From Primula veris (Eukaryota > Streptophyta > Magnoliopsida > Ericales > Primulaceae), in the NCBI GenBank assembly GCA_963682055.1, contig OY821750.1, positions 29,210,402 to 29,274,401 of the forward strand: a DNA stretch of 64,000 bases, written 5' to 3'. The position numbers and the translations under genes are program-made. How positions within the stretch are numbered: position 1 is the stretch's first letter; every line of letters begins with the position of its first letter. Of this stretch, positions 36,755 through 46,964 are shown in pieces. A model generated the notes under the pieces. That model was not told the DNA's origin. It made no database searches and saw only the letters and a program-made list of their open reading frames with translations.

Positions 36755-39454
36755 TTATGGACTTAGGTCTATAGCTTCTTCTTCATTTGCTTTTTTCTTT
36801 CCCGATTTCTTTTCCAGCGCCATATATAACTTGAAATTTGGTCGAAAAAGTTCCTTCCATGGTGCAGCTGTCTCAGTGCGTGTTTGTTCCCACCGTGCTA
36901 TAATTCCTGGCATTGGGAAGATCCCTTCTTCTTTAGGAATAACCTGAGCATAGTGACAACTGTTGACGAACACCATTACAGTCGGGATGTAATTTGTCGT
37001 TCCCCGAGGCGGACCAGTATAAAGAGGTAAAAAAGTACTATTCCACACGTTTACCCCTCCATCATTATTTTGCCATGAGGACAACAATACAATTGGAATA
37101 TTGTAATGAGAAGCAATTAAAAACCCATAAGACGGAAATCTCATCCATTTGTCAGTAGGTGCGGGATTTGTAGGATGATAAAAATTTAAACTTGATAAAA
37201 TATAATCATACCGGTAAGCTTCAAAGCCAACATTCTCAAACAGCTCATAATAAACACCTTTCATTTGCTGCAGCTCTTGAAACAACTCACATCTTACCGC
37301 ATACCAATCATCTTCCCCATGCTGTTTACCCGTCACATTTGCAAGTACCCGGAACCCACTGTTACCATCCCCACGCACATCATAAACTGTTTCGATGTAA
37401 CTATGTAACATGACCCATATTTGGTCACTGTACAGGAAGGTTGGCCTATTGGGGGTGGGTTTAGGGTTCTGGTTTCGCGGCCTCCTAGTTGGGTTTACCC
37501 TTACCTCCGGTGTTTCATCCGCCTTGCCTTTGCCCTTGTCCCTACTAGCACCAGCACTTTGTTCCTCCACATACTCTCATCCCGACTTATCCCTCTTACT
37601 AGATTTGTCGCCTTTTCTAGGTCTCCCCCTATTTACTCTCACTTCGGGGTCACTGATGGATATTCTGGCTGGTACGGTTATCTCTCGGAGTTGTGTTTTC
37701 ATACGCCGTTTTTCAACATTAGTTTTGCTAGCATAAACACTTTTAAACTCTTCTAGATCACCCTCTACCCCATAATCATCGGTGTTCCCATTATCATCAA
37801 TTACGTCTAATTTTTTCCAGAATGGATGAATATATTCTAGAGGAAGAGGCTTCCCGAATAAAATATGTTCACTCATAATATGATGACAAGGTAAACCGTG
37901 AGACAATTTGAAACCGCAAGAACAATTCTCATCAGCCTGGCCACTATATTTTTTGTGTTCTTGGAATAATAAATCAAAGGCATAGTGTGTGATATACGAC
38001 CTAAGATTTATAAACAGAGGTGTTCGTTCAGAATGTGGAAAATAAGACTTTCATTTATCCAACTTCATCTTAATATCCTCAAACTGTTTTTCTAGAATTC
38101 TATTGACCTCTACCCAAACGGTTTCAAGCGTGCCAGTATTTGTGGAAAGGGATCTTTTCAGCTTAGCATGTTGTTGTTCGGCTCGATTGCTAGTTCTGTT
38201 ACCTAGATGTGTTGTGTGGTTGGTATAGCATGCAACAAACTTTTCAGCATAATCATTTAAAAGCTTGTCTACATACTTAATCACAGCTGGGTACGATTTG
38301 TAAGAGGAATTGAAATTAGTTAGGTTATGATTGTACTCCTCTATCGACTCAGAATCAACCAATAAACCCCAATCATCTAGAAACGTTTGCCACTCCTCAT
38401 CAGGGATCTTTTTACGGTAGTTTTTCAAAACATTTTTTGCAATATGAAAAGTGCACAAAATATGATGCGAATCGGGAAAAACAACGGATAAAGCATTTGA
38501 TAAGGCCATTTCCCTGTCGGTTACAAACACCCTAGGTAGTATACACCCCTCCAATGTAACTTTAAATTTTTCCAATGCCCATATATAACTTTCCTTTATC
38601 TCGTCACTCATGAAAACAAAACATAAACAATATGTTTGGTTCGTTAATGTCATTCCTACGACTTCTAGAAATGACATATTAAAACGGTTTGTCCTATATG
38701 TACAATCCATTAACAAGACATCAGGAAAAGCTTTGAACATCCTTATAGAATCGGAGTGTGCAAAAAACAAGTTCTCAGGGCAATGGGTTGATGGGTTCAT
38801 ATTATAGTAGAATGTGTAGCGATGGCTATCCAACAAATTAAACAGTTCCTGTATCAGGTTTCTACCATCTCGTTCTTTAAATTTCAGTCCGGCCAAAAAA
38901 TTATGTATCGTTTTAGTGTTTGATACATTATCAAGATTTCGATTTTTTATGGCCTCTAATATTGCACCAACTTTAAAACTACTTTGCCTTAAAGTTTTAA
39001 CAATTTCTTTTTCATCTTGGGTTAAACGAGCACGTCGTGCTTGCCCTTGGAGGTAAGTTGGAGGTGGGTGGTTATGTTGTCCATTTTCTACGTTACACAT
39101 CCATTCACCATTAACTACGTAACCTTTAATGAAAAATGGACATTCTTTTTTCTTTGTACCTGAATTTACAGAAGATGGTTTCTTTTTTTCGTAAACCCCC
39201 GATTTATAACACACAATATCAACATACGGTGTTCTGCTCCCATCACCCCCTCCAGACCTACGAATCGTAAGGATGAAACCCCAATTCCCAGCCACATCAG
39301 TAAGATCAGCAAGCATTTCATCCCTTGTATCCCAAGTCAATTCATCAACTTCAAAGTACTCTGAATAATCAGTTAGCTCTTCGTTTGAGCCACTGGATGA
39401 ATTCGCATTGTTGTTATTCCATTGGTTGTTGTCATAACCATAGTTGTAATTCAT
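36755..39454 (-). pseudogene. FAR1-MULE-SWIM-OTU transposase, two internal TGA codons
   Basis: One frame of 900 codons from ATG 39,454 to the stop at 36,755, broken only by TGA at codon 468 (38,051-38,053) and codon 626 (37,577-37,579). Order: Asn/Ser-rich N-terminus; FAR1-type WRKY-GCM1 zinc finger (C82, C105, H127-N-H129); MULE transposase core with LLMDCTYRTN (Asp250) and VFVTDREMALSNA (Asp313), followed by CTFHIAKN; SWIM zinc finger C511-S-C...C523-H-H at the first stop's far side; a basic AT-hook-like RGRPRKGDK; then an OTU-like cysteine protease domain (about residues 688-850). The OTU motif GDGNSGFR has Ser699 where the catalytic Cys should be; His834 (CHYAQV) is present. The transposase would cut and insert the element; the OTU part would be a deubiquitinase-like accessory. 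Both stops could derive from CGA. The antisense frames in this region are shadows. Confidence 0.93.
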
Positions 39455-40207
39455 TTTCGAAAAGTGTTTGTTTATATATTTTATTGGGGAGAAATGAGGA
39501 TTTTTTTAGAGATTTCCGAAATGTGTGTTGTGTTTGATTTTATGGTTTGTTAGAATTGGTAAAATGGAGTCATATTTATAGTGTTAATTTACACTACAAA
39601 CCGTAGATTACTTTTACGGTTTGTAGTGAATTTTTGGTGTAGTCATTTTCAAACTTTAATAATGCATTGAGTAGTCATTTTCGGATAGGGTTGTCAAATC
39701 ATAATAATTCAAAATTGATAAGGTGTTGTCGGATTTTTTTTGATAGATATGGTATCCAATGTCATTTACACTACAAACCGTAGATTACTTTTACGGTTTG
39801 TAGTGTTTTTTTTGGTGTAGTCATTTCCAAACTTTAATAATGCATTGAGTAGTCATTTTCGGATAGGGTTGTCAAATCATAATAATTCAAAAGTGATAGA
39901 TATGGTATCCAATGTTATTTACACTACAAACCGTAGATTATTTTTACGATTTGTAGTTTTTTTTTTTTTTTTTTTTACGTTATTAACGGTGATTCAGTGC
40001 AAAAAGTACATTCATAAAATGACGCTGCTTAAATCAGGGGTACAAACCATACATTTATTTTACGGTTTGCACAGAATACATGCAAACCGTACATTTAATG
40101 TACGGTTTGTATGAAATCTGTACAAACCGTACATTAAATGTACGGTTTGTATGAAATCTGTACAAACCGTACATTAAATGTACGGTTTGTATGTATTTTT
40201 CAGAATA
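39455..40207. repeat. Palindrome-bearing direct repeats upstream of the transposase gene
   Basis: Three direct copies of a ~150-180-bp block each carry the palindrome CACTACAAACCGTAGATTAC...TACGGTTTGTAGTG (39,592-39,628; 39,769-39,805; 39,922-39,957). Next come four short palindromes of the form CAAACCGTACATTAAATGTA...TTTG (40,044-40,191). The blocks sit in the presumed promoter of the transposase and share the CCGTAGATT core with the element's ends. Confidence 0.8.
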
Positions 40208-40553
40208 TTTAGGGTTTATGGTTTATGGTTTAGGTTTTAGGGTTTAGGATTTGTAATTTAGGGTTTGAAATTAGGGTTTAGGGTTTACGGTTTGTAATTT
40301 AGGGTTTAGGGTTTAGGGTTTAGGGTTTGTAATTAGGGTTTAGGGTTTATGGTTTGTAATTTAGGGTTTAGGGTTTAGGGTTTGTAATTTAGGGTTTATG
40401 GTTTGTAATTTAGGGTTTAGGGTTTAGGATGTAGGGTTTATGGTTTGTAATTTAGGGTTTGTAATTTAGGGTTTATGGTTTGTAATTTAGGGTTTAGGGT
40501 TTAGGGTTTAGGGTTTAGGGTTTAGGATGTAGGGTTTAGGGTTTAGGGTTTAG
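40208..40553. repeat. Telomere-like TTTAGGG array inside the MULE
   Basis: About 345 bp of plant-telomere-type heptamers. More than 20 exact TTTAGGG copies are interleaved with TTTGTAA, TTTATGG and TTTAGGATG variants. On the minus strand it reads as many AAACCCTAA telo-boxes upstream of the transposase and downstream of the PMD gene. Confidence 0.9.
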
Positions 40554-40711
40554 TGTACAAATCAAATTAAACTTACGAATTTATAACGTACAAATCAAAC
40601 ATACAAATCAAATTAAACTTACGAATTTATAACGTACAAATCAAACATACAAATTAAATTAAACTTACGAATTAAACATTCATACAAATACAAAAAACAA
40701 AAACAGTGCAT

Positions 40712-43052
40712 TTATTTTTTTTTAAAACGACTAAATGATTTAAAGTTGGACATAGGGAGCATCTTTCCCGCCGATGTTAATCTATCCGATGACGGCTCAG
40801 CAGACTCTTCGATTTCGTTTAGCTCCGTATGCCGTCTCTGCCGATGCTGCGATTCTGGATGCGGAGCACGCTCGTGGGATGTAAGTGCCAATCCTCGACT
40901 CCAACTGTCGTGCGACCCAAATGATTGTCTATGATGATCGAACGGAACATCATCCTGAACGTAGTCCGACCCAGCAAAAGAAGCACGACGACCATGACCG
41001 CTTGAACTCGGACCCGGACCCGGATCTGTAGTCGGGGGTCGACCTCCACTCGTTCTTCTACCCCCGCTACGCCTGCCGCTACTAGATTCGCCTCTTTCGT
41101 CGGGACGCCGACAACTTGCCGACTTAGTGTAACTTCTTGGGTCGTAACCTAGGTCGTCATCACCATCGTCGTCATCGTCATCCTCCCCATCCGACTGTTC
41201 ATCAGCTGACCCATACGGATTAATTTCCATTTCAGCGAAGTCCTTTCGTAGTAAGTCCACTTCCGTTTTCATTTTCGCCTGTTTGAACGATTTGAAATTG
41301 CGACGCAATACTGCTTTCTGAAAAAAAAAACCAATAAAAAACGATTTATAAGTATTGAAATATACAAACAGAAAAATAACAATCAAATATTAATGAACTT
41401 TAATTAATTGTTACCATTTTATTGAACAACCCCGTATGCTCCCGGAAACCGTGAGATAGCCGGGCAAGTTCAGGTGGGTTTATAAAGATCCGGGTTCTCT
41501 CTCTATACCATCTCATGTAATCCGGTGACGTCCCCGTGCCATATTCGCCGTTAATAAGACGGTTGTGGCGGTCATTCCACACGGCTATAAACTCTCCACA
41601 AAGTAAAGGCCAGTCGTGTTTTTGCCCAATCTCATATCTTCTATCCTTGCCGTGACCCTGTCTGGGTTTCCAGATATATGTTGGGACCCGTTGAACAAAA
41701 CCAAACTGCCTCATGAACCTGTCCGCGGGATGGAACTCAACCTTCTCATTACAAATGAGAGGCACAGAACAATGCCACATATAACGGCCCCGCGTGCAGT
41801 ATTCCGGATACTGATTGAGATCCCCGTAAGGTTGCCACACTATCTGTAATCAGCAAAATTAGAATATATAAACAAGGGTTTAAAAATACTAGTAATAAAT
41901 TTTGCGAACATAAGACCAATGCAAACATATACAACATATAATACGTAAGTTACATATAATATGAAAGTTAAAATTTACCTGTTCAGGCGACATATTGCCA
42001 AACTGGTCACGTATGTGGACCACATTATGTCCGTAGACATATGGCGTAAGGTTAGTTTGCCTCCAAATCTTCCATCTGTAATATACAAACAAAACACGAT
42101 AAACAATAAATATAACCGGCAGCTAAGTAAATGATAGATGACACAATAAAAAAAAACCACAAATCCAATACAAAAACTAATTAATATCATACCTGTAACC
42201 GAGGGGGAACCTAGGCTAGCCCTCAGGTGGCTCGATATCTTCCGGCAGCTCTTCACATGGTCTAACCGGCAGTAGTCTGGTAATCGCCCACATATCCAGA
42301 AACATCACCGCCCCGCTTACTCCGCTTGCCTTACAACGTACCAACCTGCATAGGTTAGCCTCTAACCAGGCCAGAAGAGCCGATCCCCAACTATACTCAG
42401 CACACGTGTCAAAATCCTCCAGAAATGGCAGAGGCCAGAGTGGAATCTGTTCACTGCTCTTATCTGAAAATGCATGTGCCCCCAGTAATAACAACATGAC
42501 AGCCCTAGACTGATATAGCAAACGCTCCTCACTAGGGTTGTGGGGTAATTCACCAAACGTGTGTAACATCCAATCAAGTCTAACTGTCAGACAGTTTGTA
42601 TCCACTTGATTGTCAGCCGGTCTAACACCCAACAAACTCTCTACCATATCTAACCTGCTCGCCCTGTTATCATTCCGCTCCGACCGGGTAACAGCAAGAC
42701 CATCCACCCTGAGACCAAGCATAATCTCTACATCCTGTAAAGATATCCCTAACTCTCCACCGACAAAATGGAACGTGTACGACTCATCACGTCACCTATC
42801 AACTAAGGCTGTAAGCAAGCCTCGGTCTACGGTATAATTACCTATACTGTGAATACCGTAAAAACCAGCCCTAATCATATTTTGAACTACCCTTTCAGGC
42901 GTCGGTATCTGGCAACTATAATTATAAACCCTAATCTTATTGGCATCTCCTCTACTCGCTTCTCTTCCAGCATCTCAAGTCTGATTAGAAATGTGACCGG
43001 TCTGTCGTAAAATACCCAACCTGCCTTTAATATGTGGACCTGGATCTGCCAT
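40712..43052 (-). pseudogene. Plant mobile domain (PMD/MAIN-like) gene, 4 exons, three internal stops
   Basis: Exons: 43,052-42,193, 42,075-41,979, 41,843-41,415 and 41,317-40,712. All have GT-AG borders and compatible phases, giving 664 codons. Exon 1 encodes the start of the PMD fold: PERVVQNMIRAGFYGI, VDRGLLTALVDR, RDESYTFHF, GISLQDVEIMLGLRVDG, then LLLLGAHAFSDKSSEQI and YSWGSALLAWLEANLCR. Exons 2 and 3 complete it (WKIWRQTNLTPY; VWQPYGD; DRFMRQFG; WPLLCGEFIAVWNDR). Exon 4 is a low-complexity Asp/Arg/Ser/Gly-rich tail. Stops interrupt exon 1: TGA at 42,975 (codon 26), TGA at 42,792 exactly where the family has Trp (VDR*RDES), and TAG at 42,216. PMD proteins (MAIN/MAIL type) are nuclear and silence transposons in their host form; other members live in transposons. 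Here it is element cargo of unknown role. Confidence 0.88.
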
Positions 43053-44113
43053 TCTAACTGTGATAACCAAATATAACTCTGTTAATGATAACCAAACAAT
43101 GATAAAATAACCAATTAATAATCAATTAATGATAACCAAACAATGATAAAATAACCAATTAATGATAACCAAACAATGATAACTCAATTATAATCAATTA
43201 ATGATAACCAAACAATGATAACCAAACAATCATAATCAAACACACATTTAATCATAAACTAAACAATAATAACTCAATTTTTTAATCATAACCAAACACA
43301 CATTTAATCATAAACCAAACAATAATAACTCAATTTTTTAATCATAACCAAACACACATTTAATCATAAACCAAACAATAATAACTCAATTTTTTAATCA
43401 TAACCAAACACACATTTAATCATAAACCAAACAATCATAACTCAATTTTTTAATCATAACCAAACACATTATCAACAATTATCAACAATTGAAATTAACC
43501 AAACACATAAAAAAAAAATGCAAAAATGGGACAAATATCAACAATTATTATAATTCATATAAACAAACAACAAAAAATTATATATAGCTAAGTGAATTAT
43601 CCATTTTCATATTTTATATATTTTTTCCTATTTTACAAATTGAAATTAAAAAAAAAAAAAAATCATGCAAAAATGGGACAAATATCAACAATTATTATAA
43701 TTTCTATAATTAATATAAACAAACAACAAACAATTATATATAGCTAAGTGAATAATCAATTTGCATATTTTATATATTTTTTCCTATTTTACAAATTGAA
43801 ATTACACAAAATAAATAATAAATTAGAGAATAAAAGATATACCCTTAAATTATGGATAAATTTGATTGATGATTTGGGGTTTTTTGTTAAGAAATTTAAT
43901 AGGTAATGTGTTTGATTGATTTGGGTGGTTTTTTTGGATGAAAATTGGGGGTTTTTGAGAGAAAGAGAGAGAATGTAGTATAAAAATTGTTTTTTTTAAA
44001 AAAAAAACGTAAGTTTCTGTTTTTCAGGGACCTGCTGTGTAATTTTTGCGCAGGGACTGACTGTGCAATTCTGAAAAGCAGGGACTGACTGTGTAATTTA
44101 CACAGAAAACACA
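43053..44113. repeat. MULE 5' region of the PMD gene with nested tandem repeats
   Basis: 43,060-43,250 repeats AATGATAACCAAACAATGAT units. 43,250-43,470 holds four copies of a ~58-bp unit with AACTCAATTTTTTAATCATA. 43,531-43,650 and 43,681-43,805 are two direct copies of a ~115-bp block with TATATATAGCTAAGTGAAT. No coding sequence. This should include the PMD promoter. Confidence 0.7.
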
Positions 44114-44180
44114 CAAACCGTAGATTAAATCTACGGTTTACAGTGATTCACTGTAAACCGTAGATTTAATCTACGGTTTG
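44114..44180. repeat. Perfect 67-bp palindrome near the MULE right end
   Basis: The segment from CAAACCGTAGATTAAATC to its mirror image ending GATTTAATCTACGGTTTG is a perfect inverted repeat apart from the central base, around ACAGTGATTCACTGT. Each arm holds a complete smaller palindrome (AAACCGTAGATT/AATCTACGGTTT). Two more such palindromes follow at 44,194-44,221 and 44,230-44,255. Confidence 0.9.
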
Positions 44181-44233
44181 TATTAATTTTATTCAAACCG
44201 TAGATTAAATCTACGGTTTACAGTGAATTGTAA

Positions 44234-44298
44234 ACCGTAGATTTAATCTACGGTCATTGCGTATTTTCAGAAAAAATGCTGTTTAAAAATCCATCATC
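44234..44298 (-). repeat. MULE right terminal inverted repeat
   Basis: Reverse-complemented it reads GATGATGGATTTTTAAACAG, then TTCTGAAAATACGC and the CCGTAGATTAAATCTACGG palindrome, pairing with 35,720-35,785. It is followed by the target duplication TACCGTTTA. Confidence 0.9.
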
Positions 44299-44330
44299 TA
44301 CCGTTTAACTCACCCCCTGATTTAGCAAGA

Positions 44331-44690
44331 TTTTTTTTTTTTTTTTTACAACATAAGTTAAAAAAAATTAACAAAACACTTAGTGTTATTTTTCGTGTCT
44401 TTCAACAACAAATATGTCAAACTCATAGGGACCTCTTCGTATACTCGAATTTCTTCGGCCATGACTCTTTTGCTTTTGGTCAAGTGGTCCGCACACATGT
44501 TCCACTCACGAGAGCAATATATAATGATACCATCACATTTGCTTAGCAGAAATTTTATGTACATGACTAATCCAAAAAATAAGCAATTTATGGACGTCTC
44601 TTCGACGATGAGGTTTACAGCAGATGTTACGTTCGATTTCACATCAAATCTAGCGAAATATTTAGCCAGAACGATCGTCAAATCTCGATT
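44331..44690 (-). mobile_element. 5'-truncated LINE tail with RNase H-like fragment
   Basis: On the minus strand an open frame (44,681-44,358) resembles the end of the plant RNase H (RVT_3) domain: SAVNLIVEETSINCLFFG, a spacer helix, then CSREWNMCADHLTKSKRV, which matches the family's 'REaNrvADaLAk' motif. About 10 bp after the stop and a short UTR comes an 18-A run (44,331-44,348 as T on plus), as expected of an L1-type LINE 3' end. GATTTAGCAAGA (44,319-44,330) and GATTGTAGCAACA (44,687-44,699) may be a decayed target duplication. Only the last ~350 bp of the element are present. Confidence 0.55.
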
Positions 44691-44827
44691 GTAGCAACAT
44701 TTTTAACATATGACAACTTTTTGATTGCCACATATGCACACTAACAAGAACAATGTAACACTAACATGAACTAAAATAATTTATGTGACGCTAACAATGA
44801 AGATTAAAGCATCAATGTGGATGCTCT

Positions 44828-45043
44828 AAGATCTCTAGCATTGAGTTCTTCGCCTATATATTATTTTTGTTTAGTTGTATAGTACTTGGTATTTAATTAG
44901 CATTGAGTTCTTTGCCTATATATTATTTTTGTATAGTTGTATAGTACTTGGTATTTAATTTCCTAAGATCTCTAGCATTGAGTTCTTTGTCTATATATTA
45001 TTTTTGTATAGTTGTATAGTACTTGGTATTTAATTTCTTAGTG
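44828..45043. repeat. Three tandem copies of a ~70-bp unit
   Basis: Each copy contains TAGCATTGAGTTCTT, GCCTATATATTATTTTTGT and AGTTGTATAGTACTTGGTAT. Copies start at about 44,837, 44,899 and 44,972. Non-coding. Confidence 0.85.
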
Positions 45044-45103
45044 TTGCCAATTGCTCTGGGTTCATGTACTTGCTATATTTCTATGTTCTTCCATGGAAGA
45101 GGG

Positions 45104-45224
45104 GGCCTCTTACACAATAACGGAAACTGTTTTCGGTATGTACCGTCTCATCCAATGAATTTAATTGATCAGACGGTACAGAATAAAACAGTTTTCTTGA
45201 CGGTGTAAAAACACAGCCAGGCAC
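45104..45224. mobile_element. Foldback element related to 1192-1300 and 2088-2200
   Basis: Inverted arms GTACCGTCTCATCCAAT / ATTGATCAGACGGTAC lie around ATGAATTTA, flanked by AAACTGTTTTC / AAAACAGTTTTC and ending GTGTAAAAACACAGCCAGG. The layout matches the other two foldback elements, with a diverged sequence. Confidence 0.5.
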
Positions 45225-46676
45225 CTCTTCCTCTTCCATGCCATACAACAAAATTTGGGATTAAGACTTTAATTCTCCAGTGGATATATGAGCTGTTAGT
45301 AGAGTTTAATGACTCGAAATAGCAATTTTTCTTTCACTCCCCCATAGCTCATGCTATAGAAGTATATTTTAGGGAGTCTTATAGATATTAATAAACTTAA
45401 TTATAAAAAACTCATTTACGTGTACTTCTTTACAATTAACTACATATAATTATTTATAATTAGTTACATATGTCATAAAAAATAAAAAATATACAAAATA
45501 AAAAATAAAAAAAAATCGAAATAAAAATAAAAATTGTACATAATATCAAACATGATTAGACATTATTAGATAGAATTAAACATGATTAGACATTCAAGAT
45601 TGGACAGGATCAGACATGATTAGTCATACATGATTAGACAAGATCAGGCAGGATCACACATATTTTTTGTATAAAAAATGTATTTCTTAAAATTTTGGTT
45701 TTTAATTTTTTAATTTTTAAATATTTTTTTGGATTTTTTTAATGATATATGTATTTATTTGTAAATAAGTTCACAAAATATGTATTTTTTTGTAAAAGAG
45801 TCGTCAAATTCAAAATTTACTAAAGTATCATTTTCCCTATATTTTATTATCAAAATACTGAGCCAAATGCTTTCTACCAAACATTATTTTTCGAATGAAT
45901 TTAGTCGTTGCGAATTACTTTCCTTCATTTTAAAGTACTATGTAGATATCGAATAAATACATGTAATATGATTCGTGCAAGTTGTAACACACCCGAGCAA
46001 CTTTCGAGCCACTGAGAACTAAATTGGCTGACCCGAGCCCAGATGGGACGGGCGATCCGCCTTGACACTTTTCAAGTTAATGGATTGGCTAGCTCCTAAG
46101 CTAAAAAAAGGGTTTGACCCCAAGTAATTATAATGTTTATTTTAAATTTTAACTTTATATTTATATTTTATTAACAGAGTCAAGAGATATATCTAAAAGG
46201 TTCTTATTTATAAAAGTTCGATCTCAAGTATATGAATTCAATGTCAGAAAGTAATAGTTAACATTCTAGCTACTCAAGAGAGTCTCGTACCTCATAAATG
46301 GCTCATGTTGTACCTACGTTACCTTGTTATAACTTCACTCAAGTCACTAGTCTTGCCTTCACCATCCCCCTCCTTCGAGTTAAGGTAACCACTTCAGGCA
46401 TGGTCGGCGAGGATTGAGCAAAAAAGAATTGATGCATGATTATAACACTACGATATAATAATCAATTCTATGTGTTTGTTTGTTATGCTCTCAAAAACAT
46501 ACTTTTCAATGTTTTTACTTTAAAAAAATAACAAGTGTTTGGTTTGTATGTAAAAAGTATACTTATAGTAAAATCAAACTTGTTAAAAACATGCTTTTTA
46601 GAAGTATGATTTCCTTTACTTTTGTTAAAAAAGTAAAAATTTACTATTCACTTTGTCAAAAAACCATATAATTGCT

Positions 46677-46732
<56 letters not shown>

Positions 46733-46768
46733 TTATAATAGTCTTTTAAAATGAAAAAAAAAAGTAAA
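45225..46768. other. Intergenic stretch
   Basis: AT-rich DNA. About 45,545-45,660 holds repeats of ACATGATTAGACA/AGGATCAGACA. A pure (TA)n microsatellite of about 49 bp runs 46,681-46,729. No gene recognised. Confidence 0.45.
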
Positions 46769-46961
46769 CACTACAAAAAAATACCCAAATCGTGACGGGA
46801 TTAATGACGGTATTTTTTGTTACGAGCTTATTAGCGACAGTTTTTATGACGGTTTTGTGACAGTTTAGTCAATTTGCGACAGATTTGTGACAGATTTTTA
46901 AATTAGTGACAGTTTTGTGACAGCTTTTGACTCTCACTAAATTAAACATTATTTTATAGTG
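46769..46961. mobile_element. CACTA-like MITE, family A (193 bp, intact ends)
   Basis: It begins CACTACAAAAAAATACCCAA and ends ATTTTATAGTG, with AAA duplicated on both sides (46,766-46,768 and 46,962-46,964). The interior has repeated GTGACAG/GCGACAG motifs. It is the partner, in opposite orientation, of 17,281-17,465. Confidence 0.75.
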
Positions 46962-46964
46962 AAA

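Larger units (their letters stand above)
35720..44298 (-). mobile_element. 8.6-kb MULE carrying a transposase-OTU gene and a plant mobile domain gene
   Basis: The element is bounded by a perfect 9-bp target duplication TACCGTTTA (35,711-35,719 and 44,299-44,307) and by inverted ends starting GAGGATGGATTTTTAAAC (left) and GATGATGGATTTTTAAAC (right, reverse-complemented). The 9-bp duplication and FAR1/MULE transposase place it in the Mutator superfamily. Both genes are on the minus strand: PMD gene (43,052-40,712) first, then transposase (39,454-36,755). Palindromes of the type AAACCGTAGATTAATCTACGG lie next to both ends and between the genes; they are good candidates for transposase-binding sites. 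Both genes are interrupted by stop codons, so the copy is not autonomous, although the intact target duplication shows the insertion is not ancient. Confidence 0.95.

Noticed and set aside
37192..37756. Plus-strand ORFs of 73-111 codons opposite the OTU region
   Set aside because: They are antisense shadows of the transposase frame with no domain.
40746..42837. Several plus-strand and alternate-frame ORFs over the PMD gene
   Set aside because: They are shadows of the minus-strand exons, which have family similarity and consistent splice phases.
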